Positions 1-12,409 of a DNA stretch of 64,000 bases are shown piece by piece. This DNA is from Histoplasma ohiense (taxonomy: Eukaryota > Ascomycota > Eurotiomycetes > Onygenales > Ajellomycetaceae). The position numbers were made by a program, and so were the translations under genes. Where the stretch lies: the NCBI GenBank assembly GCA_017607445.1, contig JAEVHH010000002.1, forward strand, positions 5,548,001-5,612,000. Reading direction: 5' to 3'. The notes beneath the pieces were generated by a model that saw only the letters and a program-made list of their open reading frames with translations, had not been told where the DNA came from and searched no databases. Each line of letters begins with the position of its first letter. Positions within the stretch are counted from its first letter, which is position 1.

Positions 1-798
1 AGAGGTTCGTCCAGCCATCTGGAAAAAGAAAATTGCTTACCAGTCCCCGACATGATTGCCGAATTGGATTCCGATGACCGTGTTTCCTTGGTTATACCTA
101 ATGCTATCGTCAATTGACAAATTCCCACAAGGCTTTCTGTCTAGACGACGAAAGAGGAAATGAAAACTTGAAAGTTTACCCGTAATAATAAAAATAAAAA
201 GCATCAACCATCTTTCCATCACCATGGTCTCTCACAACGATGATGGACGAGACAGCGTCTACAGTCTTTCCAGCCTTGTCAGGTCTGGTGCCACTGAACC
301 ACTCCGGAAGTGCTCTGATACCCTCGTTCGTGGTAAGAAAGACATCCTTGCCGCCCAGGCTATTCAGCAAATCAAGATTGTCGAGCGTCAGGGGCGAAGG
401 TACATCAGCGACAGGTGTATAGTTGACTGTGGGCTTTGAGTTTTCAAGTAACGTCGCAAAAGCGGAGGGCATGTATTGGTCTTCGCTGTGCAGGTAGATA
501 ATGGGAGCTACATGGTGATAGGTTTAGCATGATACTTTGGTTAGAAGAAATGAATGGGATGTCCACACTGCCATTTTCTTTCTGGTGGCATTTTCATTTA
601 TTGAATGTAAGACCCATACAAATCAACGGCGCAATAAGATATAAAAAAAACCGAAAAAGACCAACCATATTTAAGAACGAAGTCCGGGATACCGTCGTAT
701 CGCGCTAGGCAAGTCGCATCGACCAACAGGACGAATCTGAGACACTGAATCAGGAGCGATGCCACCAACATCGAGAGAGTTCGATGCGAGATCCACAT
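1..798 (-). CDS. Vps62-like (DUF946) secreted or vacuolar protein, C-terminal part outside the window
   Basis: Three exons are visible: 666-798, 180-507 and 41-97. The last intron runs off the left edge. The reading phase is kept across all joins (133, 328 and 57 nt). The start at 798 (MWISHRTL) opens a hydrophobic stretch of about 25 residues that looks like a signal peptide. It is followed by YDGIPDFVLKY, then APIIYLHSEDQYMPS, PSPLTLDNLDLLNSLGG, ALPEWFSG, DAFYFYYYG and GIQFGNHVGDW. This order is characteristic of the fungal Vps62/DUF946 family, which was named for vacuolar protein sorting but has no settled biochemical role. About 172 residues are visible and the family is usually several hundred long, so the C-terminal part lies to the left. 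The donor of exon 1 is GTTGGT, a weaker GT site. I am fairly sure of the family and less sure of the exact start. Confidence 0.75.
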
Positions 799-3387
799 CT
801 TGCCAACCCTTTCCAGGTAGCTTATTGAGTCGGTGGGAAAGTTATTCTTTGAGGACTTTTTGCTCAATCGTTTTCCTTTCTTCTTCTCCAACCTATGGTA
901 ATCTCGCGATCTGTTCCAAGACGTCTCTCTCACTCCCCACTTCTCCCTTAACTCTCTCGCTCTCTCCACTCTGGGGAAAAAATGTAGGACGTGTGCAACA
1001 GATAGCAGCGCCTTAATGCCAGGTTCTGTAGTTGTACGTCAAGTATCTTAACTTGAACTCGTATTGTGCTGATATCAACTGTAGATGTAGAGGAACGCCA
1101 GCAACGATAATGGAGGGAGCTATCTCAGGTATCCAATATACCCTAGTAACGAGGGCGAAGTGGAATGTACCACATTATATCGGGTTTGCCATTGCTCATT
1201 GCTCGGGCGATGGCACGGGATAGGGTCATCCTCACCCCATCCAAGCAAGTCCTATGCCACACCCTGTAGAGCATTCCCATGGTGACCTTTTATGTACTGC
1301 TCCTGTACCTCGCTGCGCTGGGGATCAAGTACCAACTGGTTGACTAAAACTCCGAACGGAAAACCGTTTTGCTGCTAACTATCAGAACTATCGGACTTTC
1401 AAGGATCTCTATAGCAGCCAGGAGATATCAATAACGAGTCCTCCACCCTCAAGCTACCGATCTATATGGCATATCATAGAGACATAAGGTCCCCCAAGAA
1501 AAAAACATATAGATATTTTCATAGCAGGCATTGTATTTTTCATTTCTCTCCATATGACAATAACAACAATAACAGTCACTCACCACCATGTACACCACAC
1601 CTATTTGACTTGGCCAATCCCATGGCCTCCCCTGAACAACTCAAAATTTGGAAGAACAAGCAAACCAGACCAAACTGGAAAGGGTCAAGTCGAGTCAGCG
1701 GCTTTGAGCTACCACCCAGTGCAACTTGCAGCAGAAGTTTTGGAAGTTGGAAGAAGGATGATGGTGGCTAAACCTTATCGCCAGCTCATGGCGCCATAGA
1801 ATTAAATCCCGGATGTAAAGTATAATTAATTGCTTCAATTTTCTCGACAATTATATGCATCCACGTAATAGCAATAGCAATAAAAATTAAGTAAAAATAC
1901 ATAACTCAACAAGACAACATATCTACGTTGGCTGAAATCCGCCATATGGCTGTGATGTAGTGCGTGTCGTGATCGAGGAGACCCCACTGTCAAATCATGA
2001 CCCTTGTTGATACTAGACGCATACCATATATACTATTAAAGACCTTCCTGTTTTTTTATCCTCCACAATTCGGTAAATCTGCAGCAGAAACAAGAGATCG
2101 TCACCACCAGGCATAGTCCAGCTAACATACAGACTACTCTAGCTGCATACACTTATGCAATGGTGGATATATTATATCATGCATGAACTACGCGCATGAT
2201 GTGCGGACCGTATCTTGTGCATCCCCGTATCAGAAACCGTTCTACACTAGATAGATACATATATGCAAAAACCAATATGGGGAATAAAGCGAGGGAGAGC
2301 CCGGGGTTTGGGGAAGCGGGGTTGCGCACCGCGCGGAAGCTGAGATATGAAGTTTAAAAGCCACCCGGGAAAGGAAGAAAACAAGCCTCAACGGCTAACA
2401 CCTGTTGTGATATTGATTCAAGTTAGCCATTATGTGCAATGTACAGTACATATACCTTGTCCATGTGGCACTCCAACAGACAACAGAGCGGGGAGAGGGG
2501 AAAACTGGATATCAAGAGAGGTTGGAGGACTATGCATATAATATCATCGCTTAAGAAAGAAGCAAAATACGTCCAGGTACATGTACCACCTATGTTATTC
2601 ATAGACATGTGTAGGTAGGTACGTACGTAACCAAGTCAAGATGTATAAAAGAAAACAACCCGGTGGAGCCGGCGGCTGATCCAAACGCACAGTTGAGCTG
2701 GAGATGAATTCGAAGTTTCAATAGGTGTATGATAACGCCATGCTATGTCTTACCGTGCCATGCTATGCCATGTTATGCCATGTAACAAGAACCGCGAGCG
2801 AAAATAAAGAAAGGATCTCCGCTAAATCTCTCAGCTGAGATCTTTCCAGCATCCGCTGCCGGATGTAGCTGGGGGTGTGATCATATGAGAAAAAAAGAAT
2901 GGGTACCATCACACAGCAGCAGAACGACGGACCTTGTCGTAGTTTATGTATGTATATATGGATGTAGTGCCATATTCATCTAATCCACCCAGGCCCCCAC
3001 CCCCATGATCCCTATGTCAAGTAAAACCTGTTGCGTAGTGTGTTATCACCTGCACACTTGTGTCTTGTGTTCACAGCGGTGGAGGCCTTTTTCCATATTT
3101 CTTTCCATAAAGACCAGCTCGGGAACCCGCATGTCCCATACATGAGCTGACAATGATAATGAAACAAAGAGGTTTGCATAATTTATGGGCCCCCAAAGAA
3201 AACAAAATACGATCAACCACCTCACTGAGGAGCTTAATAACGGGTGAAGTGATGGCGCCATTTTTTCCGGAACTGGGTGGATAAACAAACAATAACCGTG
3301 AAAGCCAAGCTAACCTGACCACTACATCATTCGTCCTGAAAGGGAAAAATTGTCGAAAAGTTGCTCATGCCTCCTTCTTCGTCTTCT
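799..3387. other. Gene-free spacer, 2.6 kb
   Basis: I see no convincing gene on either strand. Open frames are short and lack a protein-like pattern. The stretch holds low-complexity patches: an AACAAT-rich piece near 1556-1575, GTAGGTAGGTACGTACGTA near 2610, and a CATG-rich tandem repeat at 2737-2782. It should contain the promoter of the Vps62-like gene and the 3' flank of the dioxygenase-like gene. Confidence 0.5.
2737..2782. repeat. Short imperfect tandem repeat of CCATGYTATG
   Basis: Units reading CCATGCTATG or CCATGTTATG recur about four times in 46 bp. One interrupting piece (TCTTACCGTG) separates the first unit from the rest. There is no coding frame around it. Confidence 0.6.
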
Positions 3388-4347
3388 TCAAGGGCCTTGC
3401 TTCTCTCGCATGAGCTTGAACACGCGCAGGTCCAGGGGTATACGCTCGCCCATCCATGTGGCTCGTTGTGTATGGTTTCGCTCCTCCTCCCGCTCATCCC
3501 CCGTATTGGGATGGATCAGGGCGCTCAGCGGGCCACGGTTTATGACAAGCCACGGGACAAAAGCCCCAAATTGCGCTGGAGTGAAAAGGTTGACTTCGAA
3601 CATCGCGACTGTATGAGGTCCAATGGGCCGGTCGAAGAAGGAATAGATGCGAAGTTCGGGAACTATACCGGCGTATGTGTTCGTGAGTATTGTGCAGTTA
3701 AGTTCAATAAAAGTAAGAAAGTGGGGATGATTGATTGAATTGATTCTCGAAATGGAGATATCATATGCTACCGTTGCAGTTCACATCCGGCATGCATTTA
3801 TCTTCTCAGGTCTATTTCATCTTCGGGATGAAAATCGAGAACAAAGATAGGTAATGCAATGGCTGGAGGAAAGGCTTGTGGATTACATTCATGACGTATC
3901 CGTTGCCAAAGCGCTTGGGCAAAGTTGACGTGGTCTGGGTTGTTCTGTTTTATGTGTTACTTTGCACTGAATTCGATGCATGTCGTTATGTCAAGGACGA
4001 CGTCGTGTGGAAAAATACGTAGCATCCAAACATCGAGCATGCAAAGGCAGCAGCAGAGGCAGCAGCAGCAGACCAACCTGGTAGTGGTAGATGTGAATAT
4101 CGAAGCCACCCCGATGGCCTTTCTCCAGTGGGTCTGGGAATTCCTCGTATGCCTTGCTCAGGATCCCATGCTGCGGGTTCCTGAACGACTTCCCATCTTC
4201 ATTGCGTTCCCTAGACCAATATCGAAGCATCAGAAGAACGAACTGTGACGCGGCGGTTGCCAGATGCTTTTGCTGTCCTACACACATACTCTGGAAGAGG
4301 GGGAAGGTTTTCATAGCCCTCAAGCGGCGAAGGGTAGGAAAAGGCAA
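3388..4347 (-). CDS. DOPA 4,5-dioxygenase-like protein
   Basis: Three exons (4078-4347, 3887-3944, 3388-3662) join in phase to give 200 residues, or 189 if the ATG at 4314 is used. The product matches the DOPA-dioxygenase fold family, which cleaves the catechol ring of DOPA-like substrates in betalain-type and related pathways. In filamentous fungi most members are uncharacterised. Visible signatures are GGFDIHIYHYQ, FAQALWQRIRHEFPELRIY, DRPIGPHTVAMFEVNLF, FGAFVPWLVINRGPLSALIH and RNHTQRATWMGERIPLDLR. The histidines in DIHIYHY, GPH and the final NHT are the expected metal ligands. Exon 1 ends in the weak donor GTTGGT, exon 2 starts after AAACAG, and exon 3 starts after TATAG. The gene is isolated between two large spacers, so the context gives no pathway. 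Confidence 0.8.
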
Positions 4348-5764
4348 ACTGGTCTGTCATGATAAATAATAGCCGATAAGGTGAACAGGACTAGAGATTG
4401 GCGACTAGAGAGATTGGCTTATGCTTGGTTTTGTGCGGATGGAGCGCACGGAAAGTAGCTGGGAGAGGTGGTTGGACTGTGCGGTGTCTCAGCCTATTGC
4501 AGGATTCGGCCACATAAAACTCATGAACGGAGAAGTTTGGGTTGTTAAGGTTGTTTTAGCTGCGCCTGGTCGGGAATCCGGAAGCGCTGATGGGAGTTTA
4601 GGTAGTATCACTGCCGAGCTGGGCGGATTCGGGGCTATATTAACCAATTCTTAATTTTTCAACACTCGATGCGTTTGGGTGGTTTGGGTTGTGGCATTGT
4701 CGCATCCGCTGAGGCTCAGCTGACCAATCCGAAACCGAGGGACCCGATCACAAATCGAGGCTCAAGCACCGTTTTGAATCCGCAACCATTACTCCCTGTG
4801 CCTTTACTACTGTGAAATATTTGAGGATAGATGATTGCCTCTCATAATACGAGTGTGTGGAGGATTGTGGGTCTTGCGAGAAAGTGAGTCAGTGGATGTC
4901 TGCGCTATGAAAGTGGCTCTGGGAGTATGAATTGATTCTCGTCATTGTCCTCGTCTGCACCTGTCAGGGTCTTTTCTTTCTCCATAGGAAGATCAGTACA
5001 GTCTGTTATCATTTGTTTAGCCATTGCCTAGGAGGCCAAGAAGCCGCCTGGGCACCTGTGGGCCGTGGAAGGCGATAATAATATTATGCAAAGGCGAAGA
5101 TTGGCGCAATGTGGGTGGTCCGGATTCATCCAACACGAAGCTAAACCGCTTAGTGGCTTCCAAGCAAGCTCCCCAAGACAAGTACAAGGGGAAAAAAAAA
5201 AAGAAAGAAGAACAGCAAAAGCACCACGCCATGATCTCAAGGGCCCCAATGCCCCCAAAGCCTGCCACGGCTCCCTTGGCAGCCCGGCACCTCTGTGCGT
5301 GCCTTACAAGGGCTCACTGCTCCCTTGGGCCCCCCTTGACTGGGCTGGTCGAGTTCCATGCAATAAGAATGATATGCAGGAGGCTTCGCTGGCCAGTCAA
5401 ATCAGAAGAAATCAACTTGAACATTTCTGTTCTAGACCGTCTCCCCGCTTTTCCGACGTGGGAATCACTTGTTACGGCTTGACATCCTCAATATCCAACA
5501 GAGTCCCAGTTTTTAGTTCTTCCACATTATACACACCCTTCTCCGTCCGCGTTCGTTATTCTCGATTCAACTCCTCTGTCTTGTCTTTTACAGGCCCGCT
5601 CTATTTCCTCTTGGGTCCGCATCTGGCAGATGAGACTCGGAACCCTTCCCTTAAGTCAGTTGTCAGTATATTAGTGCTGTTATATCCTCGCACAATTCGA
5701 TTAATCACATCCACAGCCCTGCTCCGTGCTGCAGTTTTTCTGTGCTGGGTAGCCTTGTGTTACG

Positions 5765-5873
5765 AAGGGCAGAAAAAAGAAATTTGAAGGAAAAGTAATG
5801 AAAAAATAAGAAAAAAGAAAAGAAAAAGAAAAAAGTAAATAAGGGAACAAAAAAGCAGAAAAATAAAGAAGGT
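5765..5873. repeat. Purine-rich (A/G) tract
   Basis: More than 100 bases consist almost only of A and G on the plus strand, mostly AAAAAG and GAAAA words. This is low-complexity DNA between genes. Confidence 0.8.
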
Positions 5874-6350
5874 GAACTCCGTCCTCTCCAGAGCTCGCGC
5901 GATCAACCCCGTCAACAGCAATTTGCCAGCACAAAATCTGCCATTTGCCGCGCATTTCGGAGACCTGGCTGAGGGTTGGGTCTTTTTTTTCTCTGACTTG
6001 TCCATGCTACATCCCTACCCGACCTGACCTGACTTCAATCAATTCCTTTGAAGCGAGAACGGTTTTCCCAATGGCCATCGGGCTGCAATTCAGCGACCAA
6101 ACGTGATGGAAGGCTAGACCCTGCGAGATCCCGTCTTGTATTCCAGAAGCTCACTGTGTGAAAGAATACTATCTGCCTGTACGTGCGCATCTTCATCGAC
6201 AATGTGGGCTTACTTGCGATGATCTCTCCCTCTCTCTTTTCCCCGGTATTATTAATTTTTTTTTTTCGTTCTATATTCCTAAACCCATTTCCTCTGACCC
6301 GTTCCACTCTCTCTTCTTCCTTTTGATTTCCCCTCCCTTCTCCATTTCAG

Positions 6351-6416
6351 AACGAGGGGGAAATAAAGAAAGAAAAGAAAGAAAGGAAGGAAGCGAAAAA
6401 AGAAAGAAAGAAAAAA
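6351..6416. repeat. GAAA/GGAA purine tract after a pyrimidine tract
   Basis: A C/T-rich stretch at about 6297-6348 flips to an A/G-rich stretch at 6351-6416 with AAAGAAAG words. The switch of strand composition could let the two halves pair. Confidence 0.7.
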
Positions 6417-6867
6417 CTATCCATCTTCATAGTCTTTTGTTCTCTGCGAACGGCATCGCGGGCAGTATCCAGGCTTGGTGTTTGGTTGATATCGCGACCG
6501 CAGTTTAGCTGAATGAAAAAACGTTGAATAACAGTGCGAAAAATCTAGGCTCCTTGGGTTTCGAATCAGCCCACTGTCCGAAATAAAACAATAATACAGC
6601 TCGTTGCCTGAAAACTCGCTGCCTCGCGATGCACAATTCATACACCTTTCTTCTCCCGACCTAAATCAGTTTCTTGCATATTCCGTTCTCGCACCCTCCG
6701 GAAGCATTGGTAAGATAAACACGTCAATGCTTATAACCAACAACGTTCTATGGGTTTTCACTTAGAAGCAACTTGCCTTCAATAAAATATATTTCTGCGC
6801 CCTTTATAATGACTATTTGTCGAACCCTGACACTGTTCGCCGAATTTTCACCTTAATCCTTCAGAAT

Positions 6868-8265
6868 ATGGCACGAAAAGATCGGGACAATATGGCTCTA
6901 TCGGTCATGGTGGAGGCCAATTTGTTTACTGCGATGAAGGCCACCTCTTTTAGCACGTATCCCGGGGACACTTTGGCACACGTTTTGGCAGCACGTCTTG
7001 ATCGAGTTCAACCTCAGGGCCCCAAAGGACAATGGTCCCCTGTCAGGGTCATTTCTGATTCCGATGATGAACCCGACCAGAGCGGCGGTCATCAATGCTG
7101 GACCTTAACTACAGATCATACAATATATCCCAATAACCCAGAATGGTTTGACGAATGTGAGCAGTGCCGTTTTTCCGCATTTGCTTTGTTTACTCCTTCC
7201 GTGGAGGGGAAGACAAAGCGGTTGACATGTTTTCATGACGTTCATGGTCGAAATACCTTTTTTTGCTGACACATACCCAGACGTAACTCAATCCATTAAA
7301 ATTATCTCTCCGACATACTTCATTCACGGGCCAGGGTGGGAAGCTGATTTCCAACGGGTATTCTCACAAAGATCAGAGCACTATAACCCTATCGTGCGGT
7401 ACGGAATCATGTACACCGAGTACAATCCTAGTACGAGTCTCAATGTACACATAGGAAATGGCACAAATCCCAACGCGGGTTTTCCTTTTCACACCATCCG
7501 CAACCTTGCCATGATTTTACTGGTATACGAGCCTGAAGTGGACAGAATGCTCCGCCTGCATACCTTCCCTGCTCATCAAAACAACCCCGTAAGTCATAAT
7601 TTCCTCCCTCATCGATGCCCATTTTTCATACTTTATAGATTAACACAGGATGATAGAAGCGATGGTTAACCCCCCTTAAAAGCCCACACTTTCTCCCTCC
7701 AAATCTCCCCCATTCATGTCCTTCTGACATGTTAGCTTCTCATCTCCTGAACACATGCCCCGATATGCGTTCGCTCGTTAATGCAATGAACCCAAGTCTT
7801 CCTGAATTTCGTCAACCGAACAGCCACTTTTACTTCAAATACGATTTCTCTTCGCTCCTAGACCCTACCGAAGAGCCAAGCTCAGCCACAAATCAACCCA
7901 ATGGGCATCCTGCTCCTCCACAGCCAGCACAGTCGAAACAAAAAACGATCCAATTCCGCCTTCCAAGCAACTTGGTGGTAGATCCTGAGATATTAATACA
8001 TTGGGTTAGATTACTCGGGAGCCTGGTGGAATTTGCGAGCGAAGTACACCTTGATACACTGAACGAAACCCTAGGAGTTACAGTCCCGGATACTGAGACT
8101 ATTGACAACCAAGGAGGTACGGTAATAGGTACAAGGCCACCAGAATTTGCCTCTCCTCAACCTCTAGGATCGTTATTGCGCCTCTTTACAGCTATGGAAC
8201 AAGCACAAATTCCGTTGGATTCCGACACCGCACGCTTCTGGTACCGACGGAGGACGAGAGCGTGA
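6868..8265 (+). CDS. Amidoligase-family-like protein, possibly degenerate
   Basis: Three exons (6868-7156, 7281-7588, 7657-8265) join in phase to 401 residues. Intron 1 runs from GTGAGC to CCCAG with branch GCTGAC. Intron 2 runs from GTAAGT to GATAG. The layout resembles the fungal 'putative amidoligase' family (PF12224, an ATP-grasp-like glutamine-synthetase fold). MVEANLF sits where the family has its first acidic strand, and WTLTTDHTI is in the W-x-x-x-x-D position. VTQSIKIISPTYF is in the place of the VEVVSP strand, and NVHIG is followed by TIRNLAMILLVYEPEVDRM and PAHQNNP. The usual first histidine of the HVHIG motif is N here, and the usual second glutamate of E-x-E is N. Activity is therefore doubtful. 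The first in-frame ATG (6868) was used. The family call is from memory and moderate in confidence. Confidence 0.55.
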
Positions 8266-10435
8266 AAACCCGGCGTTTATTGTTGTTATCTAATGACATC
8301 CTCTATGAATTATCGCAGCGGTCATCTGACAGGAGACGAATCACAGGAGGATATTAGCTAAAATTTTGAGAGATGACATACGGAGGATTGTCAATCCTTC
8401 CTCATGAGTCATGACTTAAATAATCACGATGAATGGGCGAACAACTCGAATTTGGACATTGAATCTCTAAACTCTCACCTAAGATTTTTTTTCCAACTAT
8501 CGTAAACGTTGGAAGAACTCTACGCCCTCACCAAGTTGTTTGAACCTTACTTTCGAACACATGGTATCCAACTGGTGGATCGTAAATGATAAATTCCTTG
8601 AGTCCATACCTACCTAGTCGTCCACTATTCGATTGAAGATTGGATTGGTTGGGTATTTGGAACAGTTTACCAAGTTACATCCGATGATTTCCCCGCCCTC
8701 CTTTCGAAATCTGTCTATTTTTATATCCCTCTCTTGCTCTAAGCAACAGACTGAAAAATGCAATGACCCTACAAGAGGGACCGATGGAACGCACGAAATT
8801 AAACTCCTAGAGACGGAGAGAATATATATCTCGGGTACGCGGGTATTTATCAGGAAAAGGATGGTGATAAAAAAAAATCGTTGGCCTCTGCCACCGAACG
8901 GATAGAATGCGCTTCAAGAACTAGATGATTTTCCTGTTCCCTAGGGTGTGTGGTGGTGTCTTTATGCTTTTTTTCTCTCTATAATCACCATGTCTTGACA
9001 TTTCTGTTTCTACTCCTTTCCTTTCTCTCCTGTTCCCTTTCGCCCCAAGTTATGTTTAATACTTTTTATACCCCAGCGCAATCCTGCGCTCTCCTGCGTA
9101 CCTCCCCATAAACACCCTTTCCGCAGCATTTCTTGTTTGTGTCCCAAAATTTAATTTCCATTATATTTTCCTTATCAAGTTTTACCCGGTTTTCACCTTT
9201 CTACCCCCTATACAACAATGAAAAAAGAATATATTACATGTATTTTGTGTCTTTTCCCACTCCCATTCCCATTCCCTCAATTTCTAGAGAGATATCCACG
9301 AAAATGAACACCAAGTTAAACGCACAAATAGTACCGCATATACAATTATCTGCATATACACACCCGCACCCGCACCCATCCACATCCATATCCACATACA
9401 TACATAGCCTAATACATTAACTTTTAATAATACAAACGTGATTGCGCCAACTTAATCTATCAATCTCTTACATCCAGAGGAGGAGCGCACCCATCATCAA
9501 CGTTTCCCTCCCATTTGTCACACTCATCTCCAATTCCTTGTGCGCTCTCCCATTCTAGCTATACCGCCAGAATCAGCCCTTTGAATATACATCCCTCCAG
9601 CCGAGTCCAGCTACACTCTGTGCATTAGTATGGGTAAAAACGGAAAGATGGTACTATGGGGCTTGGGGGTGAGCGATAGAACTTGCGACTACGTACATGT
9701 ACGAAATGCAACACCTAAAGAGCGCATAGCAACGGCCAGAAATATAAAACATGATATACATGGCCTTGATCAGGGTGGCATTCGTTTGTTATTCTTGTTT
9801 GGTCCGTCTGAAGTTGTTTTACACAGCGTTAGAATAACAGCTGCAGCCACATACGACAGATAGCCTAATCTACTTGCGAGCGACTGATGTCATGGATGGC
9901 TTTGGTGGTTTGTTGTCAAAATGGAGAAAGTGGAGAAGACGCCTCATTTGGGATGATTGACGATTATGTGAGAGGTGAGTTATGTGGTCTATTATAGTGA
10001 ATTCATGCGATAAGATATGGAGGGAGCCCATGAGAGGGATGGTAGAGGGGGACAAAAGGGCGCCAGCCCTGGGGAGGGGGACACACAGTGGGTGGAGTGG
10101 TTTATTGAGTCAAACGAACGAGATGCATGGAGACTAAAGGTCGGACATACATCTCGTACGACCGAAACAACCTGGGGATGATATATCCAGGTATCCAGGT
10201 AAGTCTGTGCCGTATATAACTCATGCGAATCGCATCTATCAGCAATTCATGTAACCACGGCTGCAAGTGCAATAATGAGGATGATATACGAAGACAGGGT
10301 GGACAAAGCAAGCAGTATGATGACAACATCCAAAAAGAAATAAAAAAACAACAATATGCCAAAGATATGGCTATGGCCAAATCCGCTCTTCCACCAGTTA
10401 AAACGCCCGATAGTCGTTTCGCAGAATTGCAAAAA
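8266..10435. other. Gene-free spacer, 2.2 kb
   Basis: No coding unit is supported. About 8930-9430 is pyrimidine-rich and ends in a CACCCG/CATCCA-type C/A repeat near 9360-9400. The rest is unremarkable. Confidence 0.45.
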
Positions 10436-12052
10436 CTACCACTCAGGCCTAACATCAACGCGCCCGTCATCCGTCAAAACTTTCCCACGATCCCACTCCC
10501 TCTTTTCTCCCTGTTTCACCCACTTCACATCCTCCACATCCCCATCCCTATCACGGCCGATATCTCTGTGCCCCACGCAATTGGCACCACCATCCAACCC
10601 CACAAACGCCCTATTACTAGCCCATTTCTCAATAGTCCCTTCATCAAACCCAGCTTCACGAAGCCGATCTGCACCCTTCCGCCTCCACAAAGCACGATCC
10701 CGCAACGCCTCAAGAGCCATGTCCCAGTCATCGTCCTCTGCCGTCGCCAGGCCAGCCACCGGCCTTCGTCGGATGTGATTTTTGGGGTTGGTCGTGTTAC
10801 CATAGCCATCCCCATCGTCGTCATCTGGTTGGACATCGAGGAGCGGGTCGTAACCAGATGCGAAGTGGGCATCGATGTTGCTTTTGTTCTTATACGCACC
10901 TCTACCACGAGACCGGAGCGGTGGAGCTTCGTTTTCAGCAGGGGGTGGAAGTGGGCCAATGAGGCTTTCTAGAGGATCTGAATCTGAACCTGGATCTGAA
11001 TCTGATGGGTCTATGGTATCAAGCTTTCGCGACGGAGATACGGAGTCGGGACCGCCGTGGTGCGTTGAAGTTTGACGATGTGTTGGAGACTTTTCCCCAT
11101 TTGCAGCAAGTAGTTTGTCTCGCAATGGAGTAGCTGTATAGTCTGTGCCGGTTCGGGGATGTTCATCATGCGATTCATTTAGATCTTTGAGCCTCCCTTT
11201 TCGGGAATTGGAGTGTTCAAGTGAGTAACGTCGAAATCGTGGTGGAGAGCCTGACTCACAGTGACGGCGCCTTCTACCATGAGAGCGACGTTCACGAGAA
11301 TTATCACTTGCCCTTTGCTTTTCTGGGGAATGAGCATGTTCTGCATGCCGCCGGCTACGACTGCTACGGTGGGGCCGGTTATCCTCCCTCTTATGGTGTC
11401 TCGATTTCGACGACGTGCGTCTCCTGGGCTTATCGTCATCATCGCTGTTCTCATCGTATTGCCTTCCCCTCATTCTCTGATTGCTTCTCTTTTCCCTCCC
11501 TCGTTCTCTCTCCCGGTCACGCGAAGTATGTCGATTCCCCTCATCTTTTCCATTTTGTCTTTTAGAGCAATCTTCACGTTCATATTTTTGGTCTAAGGTA
11601 GCTTCAACCCTTCGTCGCTTCGCCGCTTTCACGTTATGCAGATCGCGCTCCTGCTTCGAGCCAGACGAACGCCCATTCTCATGTCGCAATGCCCTCATTC
11701 TCCCACGGGCCTCTTCCTCCTCCTTTTTTTTAAGACTCGCATTATGGATGTCCGTTTCTCGAAGTATATTCTTCAAAAATCGAGTATTTGGTTTTGGGAC
11801 TCGCGCGGACGGCCTAGAGTCAACGGACATTCCACGCCAGTCAGACAATGACACAGATCTGTATAAAGTAGTTTAAAACAAAAAAAAAAAAAACAAAAAA
11901 AAAACATACCTTTTTGGGGCAAAAGCACTCATTCCTATAGCAGAATATCGTAGGGAACTATCACGCGCATCCTTCGCAAGGAGTTGGGCCACATATTCGT
12001 CATCGTTGAGGTCCGGGGCTTTCACGGAGCCCGCCTCCTTCGATTTAGACAT
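10436..12052 (-). CDS. Arginine/serine-rich nuclear protein, conserved ends
   Basis: Two exons (11910-12052 and 10436-11813) give 506 residues. The intron begins GTATGT next to a long A/T run and ends TCTAG. The N-terminus (MSKSKEAGSVKAPDLNDDEY, then LLAKDARDSSLRYSAIGMSAF) continues across the splice as PSARVPKPNTRFLKNILRET and a K/E-rich coiled segment (KKKEEEEARGRMRAL). The middle (roughly residues 130-300) is full of RE, RS, RD and RH dipeptides, as in splicing-speckle proteins. The C-terminus is acidic and then ordered again (WDMALEALRDRALWRRKGAD, AFVGLDGG, EWDRGKVLTDDGRVDVRPEW). This pattern suggests a pre-mRNA processing or nuclear speckle role, but I cannot name the family. The gene is divergent from SOS7, with 357 bp between the starts. 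An upstream GTG-initiated extension was not used because the ATG at 12052 fits. Confidence 0.8.
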
Positions 12053-12409
12053 TATGCCAACGGTCACGCCATGTATGAGAGAAGAAACTCGGGTGCGAAG
12101 ATATATATCGCCTGTGCCGTCCCATGAGGGATGTAGGGAGAAACCGAGTCAGACAGAGCCTTGTCTTCAATCATGTATGCGGAGTTGGTTCATGGCGACG
12201 GGCGGATGCAAACAGGACAAACATCTTTGTTTACATGCTTCCGAGGGGCAAGTGCTGATAACGGGAGCTGCCGCAAAATAATTTGATTGCAAGTTGTTAC
12301 TTTCGCCCGCAGGAACCTCCCATTGCCTGATCCTTCATGGCCTTGATGAGGTAAAAATCGCTTCGCTCTATATATTACTTATTTGTTTTCGGAAACGACT
12401 CGAGATAGC
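12053..12409. promoter_or_regulatory. Divergent promoter region between the RS-rich gene and SOS7
   Basis: The 357 bp lie between the two opposed start codons and must hold both promoters. I see no unmistakable factor site. Confidence 0.5.

Larger units (their letters stand above)
4348..6867. other. Gene-free spacer, 2.5 kb, with purine tracts
   Basis: No gene can be supported. The long plus-strand frame at 5065-5787 crosses homopurine runs and has no protein-like pattern. The spacer contains A/G tracts at 5765-5873 and 6351-6416, the latter preceded by a pyrimidine-rich strand switch. Confidence 0.5.

Noticed and set aside
5065..5787. 240-codon plus-strand ORF
   Set aside because: It runs through homopurine tracts, has no protein-like pattern, and overlaps equally long frames on the other strand.
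11221..11876. Plus-strand frames of 111-131 codons
   Set aside because: They are antisense shadows of the RS-rich coding exon.
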